Positions 34,946 through 46,767 of a DNA stretch of 64,000 nucleotides are shown one piece after another. The position numbers were made by a program, and so were the translations under genes. The notes below the pieces were generated by a model. That model saw only the letters and a list, made by a program, of their open reading frames with translations. It was not told the origin of the DNA and did no database searches. Position 1 is the stretch's first letter, and every line of letters begins with the position of its first letter. This DNA comes from Beverwykella pulmonaria (lineage: Eukaryota; Ascomycota; Dothideomycetes; Pleosporales; Melanommataceae), in the NCBI GenBank assembly GCA_001599595.1, contig BCHH01000003.1, positions 200,847 through 264,846 of the forward strand. Direction: 5' to 3'.

Positions 34946-37630
34946 CTACGCCTCCAGCAACCCCGCCGCAACCGTATTCCCACCCTCCCTCAAAACAACC
35001 CTTGTCCCTGGCTCAAGGGGCAACTCTCTATCCAGCTCAACCACCACCCTCGCCACTTCCCCAGGCTTCACAATCCTCGGCCTATTCTTGATAACCTCGC
35101 CACTCGTCTTATTCAGCGTCGCAAGCAACTTCTTGATCTTTCCCTCGGCCTGCAATCTACCCCTGAACACCTCTACTGCCATCGGGAGCACATGCTCGAA
35201 CGCCAGAATCTTGCAGGTGAAAGATTTGATGAGATTTATAGGGCTCTTCGGGTCGCATGCAATGTCTCCTGAGCGAAGGTGCACGGAATCGATTTCGGCG
35301 AGGTGGAGAGTGGGAATCTGGCCCGCGACTGCCCAGTCTACGGGCTCGTTTTCTACCTCGATACCCTTCACGGCCGCGGTTTCGTTGGCGGGCATGGCGA
35401 GGATCATGTCTCCGACTTGCACAGAGCCGGCATCTATGCGGCCAGATATGCTGATAGGATTCGTGATGCCGCCCCTGAAGACGTCGTTTATCGTTAGTCG
35501 GAAAGGTTCGCTGACCTTGCGTTTTGCGATCTCGGACGTATCCAGTGCCTCAACGAGGGTCTCACCCTTATACCACTTTGCGTTCGGGTCTTCCACCTTC
35601 TTGGTCACGTTTTCGCCGGTGAGGCCCGCACATGGGATGAACGTGATGCTCTTCGCCGAGAAGCTGGCTGTTGTGAGGAAAGTGCTCATCTGTTGTGAGA
35701 TCTCTTCAAAGCGTTCTTTTGACCAGGATACAGTATCCATCTTGTTAACAGCGATGACGAGACGCTGAACACCCATACTTCGAACTAGCAGTGCATGCTC
35801 TTTCGTTTGCCCTTTTAAGCCGGACTCGAAGCTGTTGGTGCTTGCGTCGATAACAAGAACAGCGAAGTCGGCCTGCGAAGCTCCAGCGATCATGTTCGGT
35901 ATGAAGTCTCTGTGACCTGGAGCATCTAGGATTGTGAACCTCGTCTTCTCAGTTTCAAAATTGCTTGTTGCAATATCGACGGTTATTCCCCGACTTCGTT
36001 CTTCACTTGTCTGGTCCATGACCCATGCGAGGGCGAAGGAAGACTTGCCAATATTGTCGGCTTCCTTGCGTAGTTTGTCGAGGGATCGCTGGTCTACGAC
36101 TTTCAAATCACATAGAAGACGACCCATCAGAGTACTCTTGCCATGATCGACGTGGCCTACGGAGATTAATATTATTTCGTTTTCTACACAGAGACTCGGG
36201 CTTACCAATCACAACAAAGTTCGCCATCCGCTTCATCCCACTCTTCTCGAACTCCTCCATCACGTTCAGGTTTTTGCTCTTCACTCGGGGGGTTTCATCT
36301 ATAGTCGTCTTCTCCAATTGAACCGCAAGCTTCTCTCCATTGGCTTTCTTCGGATGCGCATGTTTTGGCTTAGTTCCTATTCGCAAATTTAGATTCGATT
36401 CCTTCAAGTCTAGCTAAGTCAACCACGCCCCACACCCTTCGCCTGAGCACTGAGAACAACGTCGTCGGGACTGGGTTTTGCGAAAGGCTTGGTGTCACCA
36501 AAGCCTGGAAGACTCGTATAGGGCAGTGGAAAAGATAAGCAGCCTAACGTCCGCCTTTCGGGTTTCGGGGCGCTGATCCCGCAGAGAATCGACCCGAAGG
36601 TGGATGGCGGCGCGCGGAGGTTTGGGAACTCAACAGCAGGCGTTGCTGGCTCTGGAGGAGGTCGTTCTTCGGTCTTTAGGGTCTCCAGAGTTGGAGACGG
36701 CGATCTCTTTCGAGCAGGATAGCGGCTCTGGTTGTGTTTCTTCTCGGCCCCTCCGCGCAGTGAGGGTGTGCCAGGGGTGTCTCTTACTTTTACGCTGAGC
36801 TTGTCCAGGAGCGCAACTGCTGTGTCGGTTTCGGTTGTTGACGCAGTCTTCGCCTCGTCCTGCTTCTTCTTTCGTGCTGCAGCAAGAGCCGCCAACTTGG
36901 AAGGCTTTGAGGAACCACCGAGAAGGCCTCCACGAGGGTGGATAGACTCGACAGTGAGCTCGCCCAGTCGATGGGGAGGCACATTTCCCCAAGGTGTATC
37001 CCAAAAGAAGCTTGTAGCTGGAAGCAAATCATGGGCCACAGATGTGGGCACAGGGAATATCGTGCGGTCGTGCGCGCATCCCCCAACTGTACTCGACCCT
37101 GGACCCAACAACTTTATGTTCTCATCACAGCATTGTGCGAATGACTCCAGGCGCGGCGTGGTGCAGGCTGACTCTTGATTTTCTCCAGACTGGGCACGGG
37201 AAGTATTTTGCTTACCAGGCGTGCTGTGTGTCTCCACCCCGGCAGCGCTTGCCGCTTGGTCGAACCTCGTGGTGGTTTTCTGCTTTTTTGGTGGTACATC
37301 AGCCGTCTTCGGAGCCGGTGCGAACTTGTCTGTCGTAACATTAGCAGGTGTAGCCGCTAGGGCTGCAAGACTTGTCTTACTCTTCAGGTACGCAACTGAC
37401 TTCTCCACGTCGTAGAAGTAATGCCATAACGCTTCCTGTATCTGCGCGTCCGACACTGTTACGCTCGAGTCCAAGCCCTCCTTTACTTTGATTGTGCCTA
37501 TTCGTAACTGTTCCCGGTCTTCGTCGGTCATGCCATCACCCTCCTCCTCCTCATAATAGTCATCGCTGTACCCATCGTCGTCGTCAAATCCGACATTCTT
37601 CGCCCGATGGTGTCCTGACTTGGGAGGCAT
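34946..37630 (-). CDS. HBS1: HBS1, eRF3/EF-Tu-like translational GTPase of ribosome rescue
   Basis: Partner of Dom34/Pelota that delivers it to stalled ribosomes in no-go and non-stop decay. Exons are 37630-36436, 36376-36206 and 36156-34946, giving 858 aa, with 59- and 49-nt introns; the second splits the P-loop (V-I-G/GHVDHGKST). GTPase motifs are GHVDHGKST, RGITVD, DAPGHRDFIP and NKMD. The C-terminus has EF-Tu domains II and III with GD(M/I) and RPRIVKPGEVARVVVEL. The N-terminal region starts with an acidic DDDDGYSDDYYEEEEG stretch and an HBS1-N helical module (IQEALWHYFYDVEKSVAYLKSK), then a long low-complexity linker. The start is the ATG at 37630. Confidence 0.95.
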
Positions 37631-38367
37631 TGTAGCTGTGCAAATGGAATGCGTAGATGTGATTCGGACGCCGAGTTTGCTGTGGTGGTGGCAAGCGATT
37701 CGTGCGCGGTGTAGTTGGGTGATGGAGGCGAGGAAGAGTATTAGCGGTGTTTGTAGGGTTGTAGATGTGGGTGTGATCTCTGTGGAGAGAAGATTAACTC
37801 TTGATCAACACATCACAATGGTGCGGGGCAGCTGCAGCAGCATCATTGAGTGGCTTGCCCCACGCTTAGCGCCACTTTCACGCCGAAGTTTATCCAGGCA
37901 CTCGCGGCGGAGAATTGAAGATTGGAAAAGCACCCATAGTCAATCACTAAAAAACATACAATGAGAGAACAATCTCTATTTTCTGGCTAACTTGCTGCCG
38001 GCATACCCACCTGTACAGAACCAAACCGCTCAGTCGCCCACCGGAAGAGCACAGCAAATGGGTATAGGATTAAGAGAAGGGAAATGGACGCATGACAATA
38101 ACACCGTATCCACCGCACGAGCCATTCAGTTCCACCACCATGGATATGCAACACATGTTCCTCCCGGGCTGTTGCTACGCCTTTGTTTTTGTAGTTTTGT
38201 GCTTTTGATAGTACTCGGGGAATAATATTCGAGTAGAGAGGGACGCATCGCAGCTCGATTTTGGATCTGGCGGCCGATGTAAAGACAGTCGCATTGGGAA
38301 ACAAACAACAGTCGCCACCCCTGCAGTTCGGAACGTCTTCCTTCACACTACACTGTTTCTAGCAGAT
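37631..38367. other. intergenic
   Basis: 737 bp upstream of HBS1 and downstream of the Ala/Pro-rich gene. No convincing gene. Confidence 0.5.
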
Positions 38368-39506
38368 CTATTTCGTCTCGGTAGGGGCGGGGGCGGCTGC
38401 CGGGGGTGCGGCGGCGGCTGGTGGTGCAGCAGGCGTGGCAGCTGGCTCTTCATTAAAGTCCAGTTGGTCGCCCAACGGACCACTTGTCGCACTCATTCCA
38501 GGGGCAGCCTTTGTAGAGGGAACAGCTGGTGGCTCCTCTGCGGCAACGGGAGCTGCGGGAACTGGGGCTGCGGGAACTGGGGCTGCGGGAACTGGGGCTG
38601 CGGCTTCGGTAGTCTTTGGCTCGGTAGCCTTCGGGACAACAGGGGCCTCAGTGGTCGCCGGAGGTTGAGCAACTGCAGCAGTTGGTGGTGGAGGTGCAAC
38701 CGCGCCGGCGGGTTCGGGAGCTGAAAGGGATAAATGGTTAGTCTATGGGTATCTCGAGGGAAGGAAATGTATAGCAAGTATATAAAAGAAGTAGTAAAGA
38801 AGTAAGAAGAAAGTGTAGTGGAATCCGGATGTGTTGTACAGGTGAGCATGGGGAAGCGAGCCATATTAGTTGTCAGCCAGGGTAGTGGCAAGTAGATCGT
38901 AGAAATCGTGAACGGTCATCAGATGTCGTGCAAAGGAGCAGTTGGAATGGTCGTGGAGGTGCTGCGGACAAAAATAAGCGGTTGGAGGTTCGACAGCGCC
39001 AGAAGGGTCCCAGGATTCAACGCAGAGGAGAGAGCAGGCCAGCCCTCTCCAATGGAGAAGCGCCAAGAACCCCGGGGGCGGGGGGTTCCTCGATCCCCTT
39101 AATGGCGACCCGTCCAGTCGTTATCATCGTCGACCTTTAGCCTCCAACGCGATCCGGAGCAATTGTCCTGTCGGGCAGGATGCGAAACGAGGACATAATT
39201 GGAACTGGACCTACTCTCAGTTGCCTTCTTCACCTCGGTTAAGGCAGCAATCTCGTCCTGCTTAGACTTGGGCTCGGGCTCGCTATGAGCTGGAGCTGGG
39301 GCAGCCGGCGGCGCATCGCCCGCTGCTGGTGGTGCAGTCTCAGTCTTCGCCGGGGTAGGTGCGGTAGCCGGAGCCGGCGCCGAGGGCGTCGTCTCAGTGG
39401 GCTTCGCGTGCGCAGCTGCAGAGGACTCAGCGGCGGCGGTGGGCGTAGCCTCTTCCTTCTTCGCCTTGTCCTTCTTCTTGAAGAGACTCTTGAAGATTTT
39501 CTTCAT
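38368..39506 (-). CDS. small Lys/Ala/Pro-rich protein with a 494-nt intron
   Basis: Exons 39506-39215 and 38720-38368 give 214 aa. The N-terminus MKKIFKSLFKKKDKAKKEE is strongly basic and amphipathic. The rest is Ala/Pro/Thr/Glu low complexity with three PVPAA units. A less biased core (GPLGDQLDFNEEPA) lies near the end. The intron uses donor GTAGGT (39214) and acceptor CAG (38721); it keeps the frame as KKATE/TPEPAG and matches the composition on both sides. It is about ten times longer than most introns here. Reading through the donor adds about 38 residues and then a stop. No domain is recognised. Membrane or nucleic-acid association by the basic head is only a guess. Confidence 0.7.
38558..38612. 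repeat. 15-bp tandem repeat coding PVPAA
   Basis: Three near-identical copies of GGGAACTGGGGCTGC, inside the last exon of the Ala/Pro-rich gene. Confidence 0.85.
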
Positions 39507-40473
39507 GTTATCAACCGCGTCGGGTGCTGCGAACGAACCGATGTGTCAGAGAAGTGTGCTGTGGAAGAATTGGGCTGGTTTGGGAGTGGATGTTTGGACG
39601 ACGGAGAGATTGCGAGTGGGTGGTTTGTTGTTTGCGACAAGAGTGAGAGGGGTGGTGGTGTGACGGAGTGTTAGGGAGGGCAGGCGCGATGCGCTGGGAC
39701 TGGATAAGGCGCCATAGGCAACTGAGCAAACGGAACAGGCACAGCGCGGTACTGCGGTGAGTAAAGGTGAAGGAGGAAGTGGTGATGGTGAGGTGAGCTC
39801 CACTTACGAACGCCAGGCATGATGGGCGAGCTCAGTCACAAACAGCTCTATGCAATGGTGGTCAGCAGACGCTTCTAATGGTGGGCAATGACCTCTGCAC
39901 CTACAAGTGATACAGTAATGGAAGAGGATGGTATGGAGGAAGCAGAAGACGAGAAGGAGCGCGATGTTGTTTAAGAGGAGGTCCCGAGGGACGAGGTAGC
40001 TGTAGGCGATGTTGTCGGCTAGCCTTCCAGGGTCGCATCCTGGCAACTTCCGGCTGCCCAATAAACATGCGACCTCCTACACCCCACACCTTGCCAAACG
40101 CAGACCATTCAGTCTATCTATCACGGCCAAAAATAGTCGCGTGTTGCGTGGTGCGCGTTGTCCACTTATGGCTGGCACAGGCGACTTGAAACGCGAGGCT
40201 CAAACGACCTGCACTAGTCCGCGTAGTCCGCGACGCTGGTATGAGCACTGCCTTGTGTAGCTATGCGACATCTCAGTCGACACGACTCCGTGACACGCAA
40301 CAACAATATCAAATGCATCCATTGAGTCTATCGAACCTGCGTTTGCAGTCCCGTCAACCGTTGAGCGCGCGCGCGCGAACGCTGCTGACCATGTCTTGAC
40401 TCCGCCCCATGCAGTGCATCTCGAGATCGCCCGACGTCGTCGCATCATGAAGACGAACGACCAGCTTCATGCC
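39507..40473. other. intergenic with a hydrophobic minus-strand frame
   Basis: Contains an ATG-less minus-strand frame at about 39930-40061 with a hydrophobic stretch (LLLNNIALLLVFCFLHTILF), followed by GTAGGT. It could be part of an unrecognised short membrane-protein gene, but I cannot build a model. A short GCGCGCGC run lies at about 40366-40378. Confidence 0.35.
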
Positions 40474-42059
40474 TTAGGTTGGGGGCTTCATGTTTGCCCA
40501 TGGAGCCCGAGTGCTTGGGGCTCCACCATGTGTGATTGAGGGTGCAGCAGTCCCTCCCGGCGTAGCCCACGGCGCAGTCGTTGTCCCCTCCGGGAGTGGC
40601 GGCACAGGTGTCGATGAAGCCCACGGTGCTCTCGTAGGTTGGTTTGGTCCACTCGGTGGAGCGGGAGCTCGCAATGGAGCCCGTGAAGAAGTTCCTGTAA
40701 GTGTAGCTGGCATCCCGCCGCCGCCTACCCAGGGTGCACGAGTGCTTTGCGATACTGTCCCTGTCAATGGATCCCGTAAAGGAGGCGCCTGAGGCCGCGC
40801 AGTCGGTGCAGTTGTCTTAGATGGCTGATTCGCTGTGTGCACACTCTGAGCAATGGCGGCAGCTGCGGGGTCCCTCTCCCACACAAACATGGATCCGAAG
40901 GGGAAGTGCTGTATGACTGGGAATTTGGACAGAACCTCAGCGTTGTACATCTTCAACATGCCCTGCCACAGCCTGTTAGATTAGGTGACGGGGTGGATGA
41001 GTTGCGCAATTACCTTATTGATCTTAGCCCACCCTGCCTTGACACCAGAAATGTCAAATAGGATGGGGCTGTGCTCCCAGAATGGACCCTTTTTGACATC
41101 GTAGATGAAGCCAATAGCGCTAAAATACATGTTGCGCTGCCGCTGCCGCTCCACGACATTGGCTTTGGCCACATCGTGTGGATCTGGTGCGCCTGGTAGA
41201 GATCCTTCCGTTACGATCTCGGACGGATTTGATATGGCTGGCGAAAATTGTGCCGATCCGAAAATGTAAGGGAGAAATGAATGGTCGTCTAAGCCCCAAA
41301 CGCCGTGAGACCCTGCAGGTTCAAGGGTGTACGTCAGTATAAGACGCCGGATGAGTTGAAGATATCTGAAAGCTGTCAGCAATGAGAAAGAAAGACGGCG
41401 TTGGCGAAGGAAGCCTACGGCTCAATAACCCCTAATACAATTGCCCGCTCTTGACCTCCATCTTCTGTCTCAGGAAAGGCGCCCAGCTTCCAAAGACAGC
41501 CTAGAAACGCCAGGAAACTAAGTTCGTGTCCTGTGCCATAGTCAAGGCGCTGGGAACTCCCAAAACTTCCTACTAGGTAGGCTTCTAGCTCTGATTTTGC
41601 TGTGACTTCTGCCGTGGAGCTCGAAGCAAAGATCTCAGGGGGAATGTGCTTGTTGATGAGGTCCGGAACTCTCATTTTTACTAGGTCGTACCATTTTCTG
41701 AAGCTGACATTTCCAAAACGCCGGGGGCCCAGATCTGGAGGCACTTCATCGATGATGGCATTCAACGTCTCCAGGAGCTTGGCAAGACTCTGGACAATAG
41801 GCGGGAAAGATACATCAGGATCATGAAGCTTCCATTCCTTGGTAGATGCTGGTTCTTGTTGTTCGTCTATGACTCTCCTTGGAAACATGGAAGCGTTCAA
41901 CTGAAAGATGAAGGTCATAATGTCGGCGTATGCCTTACTGGCGAGGAAGAAGGAGACGTCTTCGCCATCGTGTATGCGCTTCACGGGGATAACGAACTTG
42001 TGCTCAGCCACCGGGTCAAGAATTTTCAGGGATTCGCGAGGTGTTTTCAAGCTGGACAT
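40474..42059 (-). CDS. RRD1: PP2A phosphatase activator PTPA/RRD1 (peptidyl-prolyl isomerase)
   Basis: 493 aa from exons 42059-41419, 41365-41014 and 40962-40474; introns are 53 and 51 nt. The family activates protein phosphatase 2A and has prolyl cis/trans isomerase activity. The conserved core is clear: [77 protein letters not shown] and [22 protein letters not shown]-terminal extension of about 110 residues is Pro/Thr/Ala-rich with four (R/T)APW motifs. The acceptor of the second intron was chosen (GTGGCAG) because it gives K-I-N-K-G-M-L. Start ATG at 42059, head to head with the next gene at 190 bp. Confidence 0.95.
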
Positions 42060-42248
42060 GGCGAGGTGTTTAGTTTCGAGATATTGGAGTCTTCCAGGGT
42101 TGGCTTAGTTTGAGGATCCCGTGACTTCGCGCCAGCCTCTCTAATTTCGTTTTGGAAGCTTTCCCCGCCTGTTCTATCTACTGGTATCGACGCCATGCGA
42201 GAACAATCATCAGTGCCCACGCTCTTTTGATATCTGGTCGAGGCAAAG
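42060..42248. promoter_or_regulatory. shared head-to-head promoter, RRD1 and Cys/His-module gene
   Basis: About 190 bp between the RRD1 ATG (minus) and the proposed ATG at 42249 (plus). If the downstream gene's first exon is right, both promoters must lie in this small interval. Confidence 0.4.
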
Positions 42249-45200
42249 ATGTCATACAGAGAGGACAAAGGTATCCAAGTTGTTTTCGACGCAATTGCAG
42301 TCCTCGACAACGAGCTCTCTGAGCGTGGGCTTCCCAACCTAATCGTGATGATTTCACGGACATGATCTCCTTCGAGCTGAGAGCTGACAATTCCTTCAGT
42401 CACCATCGATCTCTCTCCGGAGCCAGACAGCTCAGACGACGATCACGCTAGTCGCCAGCTTCTCATTGAATCCCAAACCCCACGTGCGAAACCACAGCCC
42501 ACAATCAACAGCTCCATCGTTAGAAGCGCACATCTCCTGAACGCTGCGCGCGTGGACAAACAAACCACTGTCGCTACTTCCGCAATCGCTTCGTCAGATA
42601 GTTCGCGAAATACAGGCATACAGAGCAGCGCAGGAGGCACGACATCACACAATGTGCACAGGAAGTCGAGCAAGCTCAAGCGCCCCACCTTGTTAGCCAT
42701 GAAACTAGCAAAACAGAGGCGAGAGGTCTCTGGAAAGCGATCGGATATATACGCGCTTCCGCCCTCGCCGGAGAAGGGGGATGATGAGATTATCCTTCCA
42801 TCAACTGTTAACCGGACTCGCTTGAGGGTTTTGAAAAAGGATAAGAAATTAAAGTCAAAGGCACCGCAGCTTGAGCTATCATCTGAGCTTGAACCTCCCA
42901 CATTAGAAACTCCTGACTTGTCTGCCCTCGACCTGTCTCCCTCCAAGTTGACCCCTGACTTGGCTCCCCCCGAATCGAGGTCCGACTCGCATGGGCACGA
43001 ATATTTGGAAAATCAGCCCCAATTTGTCCCTGAATCACCATTCTCCCCAACTGAATCTGCATTGCCGCAGGCTGCATTACGATCTTCACCACCTATATTG
43101 TCCACCGAGTTGTATGCTTCTATCAAAGTAAAAACTCTGCTGCCTGGTGGTAAGCCACGATGCTTAGCAGTCAATTTGTCTAAGACTAGTGACAACAAGG
43201 GCGAACAATGCCGCCGTAAGGGAACAATCGAGACGGACAATGGGTGGAGATGCGCTTCCCATGTCAAAGCTCATCAAGATACCAATATAGATGGACAAAA
43301 CCAGCGTGCCACCGAACTACAGTCTTCACCGCGTGCACTATCTTTACGATCGCATGCTCCCGTCTCAATCGAAACGCATCTACCCAACGGCAATCCGCGC
43401 TGCATTGCAACCGTGCTTACGAATAGACGCGGCAATGTGGGCAAGCAATGTCAACACAAGGGTTCAGTTGAAACCGATGATGGGTGGATGTGCGGGACTC
43501 ATAGGAAATTGCATCCGAATACGAATGCACAAAAGCTAGCTTGGCGTGCAACAATTCATGAAGAAGTTGACGTAGGGGATTCAAATCGTCGTAAGAGTGG
43601 ACGTTTGGCAGGTGAGGGGCCAGATGTTGAGGGAATTGAGTGGGAGAAGACGCCCGGCCGCCCCGAGCATACTACGTCACAAAAGAAATCCCTGAAACGA
43701 AAGGCCGAGGTCTCGCAGCAAGAACCTGACAAGGCGCCGAAATCTCCTAGACTTCAGAAAGCAAAGACTGTAACGGCTAAGGAGACTAAAACTGCAACTA
43801 AGGGAAATGGTGCCAGGTCGGAGATCAGGAAGAGTGACCCACAGGTTCTAATGCCCACCCGAGAACATTCGAATAAAGCACCCTCGGTTCGACCCCGGGT
43901 GGCAGTGAAAACTTTTGCGCCTAATGTTCAAAAGGATTCTTCTGCGGTGATCGCAGATACGGATAGCCAGCTCGAGATTGAAAGAGAGAGTTCTCTCACA
44001 GATTTCGCAACTTCGGAAGCTGAAGAGGAAGTACTAATAGCGACTAGCTATCAGGAGGAGCTCCCTATCCAAGATGTAGACCCTGAACCCACAAAGAAGG
44101 GAAAGAAGAGGAGAGAAAATGTGGGCAAGAATTCTTCTGGTCCGACGCATTCGATAAGAGCTAGAGCAGATGTGATTATGGATGATTCTAGCAATGCCAA
44201 CGCGGAACCCATTTCATCGAGAGTATCCAAAACGGTTTCTTTCACATCTCAAACAGGACAAACAAAATCTGCAACCGCGAAACCCCACAAAAGCCCTCCT
44301 ACGGTTCGTTTTGAGCGTTCCCGCCGTGATTTAGTTCCCGAAGAGGCACACGAGGAAGAACAGGCGGAGGTCGAGGAAGCTATAGCTCAAGATGATGCAG
44401 ATGATGACATCCAGTCATGGTTTGGAAATAGCGCTCACGACGATGTGGAAGGCGAAATTGATGATGCCGACGAAAACGAGAGTGAAGACGGAAACCAAAT
44501 CACAGAGCTTGATCGTGTCTTCAGATTCATCGATTGCGGAGAACGGGATGGAGTTTGTCAGACTGATGAGGGACTCGATATATACGCGGCATGCCAAAAA
44601 GCCTGCGATATCATTGCCAAACAGGAGTTAGAAGTAGAGGATATCTCCGGCACATCTGATGCCATAAGAAGAATGCTTATGACTATTCGTACCGACAGTG
44701 TGGAAAACCCAACGCTATTCAAGGTCGACGCGTACGCCTATCTGTTCCGTTCACTTACTCGCTTTCTCGAAGCAGTCCACGATTGGTTTCAACACAATAT
44801 CGATACTCAGGGTCGTTTTCTTGCTCTGCAAGTTCTTGTACCTTTGGTTCAGGACGTCATATCCTTCAAAGACACGATCGCAGCTTGGAAAGTTAAGATT
44901 CCGCAGCGATACCAAGGAGATCACATCATCAAAGAGGTCGATCAGAAACTCATCGTTCCTCTATGTAACGTCAACGAGCAATATCGCATAGAGCTCGGCG
45001 AATTGAAGCATATTGAGCAGAATCGAAAGAGGCGGGAGGAGCTTCAGGCTCGTCGACGAGAAAAGGAAGATGAGGAGCAGAGAAAAACAGAAGCTCACCG
45101 TATCTACAAACAGAAACTGGCTTGGTGGCAATATCTCGAAGTGGTGCGTTTGCAATGTGAGCCTGATTTACACCGGCGCCGGTTGTTGGCTCCTCCCAAA

Positions 45201-45604
45201 CCCGATGAAGCAGAGCGAGACGCAAATGGAGTGGTCTTTGACCGAGTTCCTATTTTCCTGCCGCGCAATACACCTCTACCGCTTCCAGCCTCCTCTGTAT
45301 CGACAGAATGGACGGACGAGGAGTCGACAGTTTTGGCATTAGCGCTGGAGAAGTTTGCAGGTACGTTTCGTGAGGATATCATCTAGATATGCTGCTCCTA
45401 ACAATCTCGCAAGGTCCATCACCACATATTGTCTTTGAAAAGATCTTTCGGGCACATTGCCGGCCCGGTGGACTCTTGAGGCGCTTCACCGTTACAGATA
45501 TCGTCACTAGAGCAGCGCATCGGCGAGCGGAATACATCAAGATCTACCAGGATCACGGTTGGGAGGTGGATAATTGGATAAAGCAGATCCCTGTGCTGCT
45601 GTAG
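42249..45604 (+). CDS. hypothetical nuclear-type protein, twin Cys/His modules and SANT-like C-terminus
   Basis: Proposed exons are 42249-42324, 42400-45360 and 45414-45604, giving 1075 aa. The last intron (53 nt, GTACGT, CTAAC, CAAG) is firm; the first (GTGGGC donor, CTGAC, TTCAG) is a guess needed because the long frame has no early ATG. Two modules at about residues 266-320 and 347-400 share the pattern LPxGxPRCxA...G.QC..KG..ETDxGWxCxxHxKxH. The four Cys/His positions suggest metal binding. The middle is charged with KKGKKRRE and R/K clusters (nuclear targeting likely) and an acidic stretch near 690. A folded helical region (LDRVFRFIDCGERDG onward) leads to a Glu/Arg coiled coil. The end EWTDEESTVLALALEKFAG resembles a SANT/Myb helix. 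I do not recognise the family; a chromatin role is inference. Confidence 0.7.
43119..43524 (+). repeat. internal duplication encoding two Cys/His modules
   Basis: Copies at about 43119-43282 and 43363-43524. The proteins are clearly alike (PRC, QC, KG, ETD, GW, C, H) while the DNA has diverged, so the duplication is old and kept under selection. Confidence 0.8.
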
Positions 45605-45925
45605 GTGTGGGTGTAGGTGGAGGGAATTTTGTATATTCGTGATGTTCAGCGGGCGCCTTCATGGTTTGGATATCCTAGCGCGTGCATATGGGCGCTTCTT
45701 CAGCGGCATCTTTAGCAAGCACTGCAATGACTCTCTATGTGAAAAGAAGTCCAACGAACGATTTTGCAGATTCTCAATCGCGTTCCGTAGGTCACTCAGC
45801 ACAGTGGCGGTGATCATCGTCAAGCGTTCACCATCATATTCCCCTATCGAGCCGTCATTCACTTTCATTCCGCTTCATATGATCGATGACGGCCCGGGCC
45901 CGCACCTCTGAATCTCTATTCTTAC
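45605..45925. other. flank between Cys/His gene and hAT element
   Basis: 3' flank of the preceding gene. A 69-codon minus-strand frame (45659-45868, ERLTMITATVLSDLRNAIENL...) looks mildly protein-like but is unsupported. Confidence 0.4.
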
Positions 45926-45946
45926 CAGAGATGTCAACAATCAATC
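45926..45946 (+). repeat. left terminal inverted repeat of hAT element
   Basis: 21 bp, identical to the reverse complement of 46768-46788. Confidence 0.95.
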
Positions 45947-46386
45947 CTAACAAGCCGGATTGAATTGGCTTGGTCTCTTCTGCAAGCCAAGTCAATCAAG
46001 CCGAAGAATGGTCCCCGTAGCAATCAATCAAGCCGAATTCTCTGGATTGATTGACTTGGATTGATACTTGTGTTGTTATCATACTGAGTTATTGAGGATT
46101 ATTGTAAGTGTTAGGGTCACTAGGCGATGGTAACAGAGGATAGCACGGAGAGAGAGTTCGCATTCCCGAAGAATACTCAAACGAATCGCTACCGAGCACA
46201 ACCCGTAGCGATGCGGGACTATATATGCCTAGTCATGTGATGTCACCTGATTATAGCCTAGACAGAGTAGCCCACCTCTCCCAATCTGGCCTAGTCTAAC
46301 CCCAATAAGGTTCGACCTAGCTCCAGGGGCCTTACATAGAGCGTGAAAAACAGTACCCACTGCTCACAAGCTTCACCCTCAATCTA

Positions 46387-46623
46387 TTGAGTATAACTGC
46401 TGCTGCAGCTGATTGTGAGAGGACTTTCTCTGAGCTCGGTGATCTACTTGAACGACGACGACTACGTATAAAGCCTGATCTGTTATTGGCCCTGCAAAGT
46501 TTGCGGAGCTGGAAACGGCTTGGCCTGAAACCTCTGGGTACTCTGGGAGGGCTCACCACCTCGAGATCTATAGCTGGGAGCCAGCTCTCATGTATTTACG
46601 ACATAGATCAAAGTTTCACGTGA
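46387..46623 (+). pseudogene. relic of hAT transposase dimerisation domain
   Basis: The 78-codon frame holds the conserved ITAAAADCERTFSELGDLL...RIKPD...LQSLRSW segment of hAT transposases; the rest of the protein is gone. It cannot be functional as a transposase. Confidence 0.8.
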
Positions 46624-46767
46624 CCCTACCATTCACGATCACGTGCGCTAAGCGATTAAACAAGCCAATTCAAGCCAATCAAGCCTCAGAGCCTGCAGTG
46701 GATTGACCAATCAAGCCGTGAGTGCCCCTGGGGTCAATCAATCAAGCCTCCGGGCCGTAGATTGATT

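Noticed and set aside
46300..46330. GGTTCGA sequence as tRNA B box
   Set aside because: No matching A box or cloverleaf around it, and it lies inside the hAT element.
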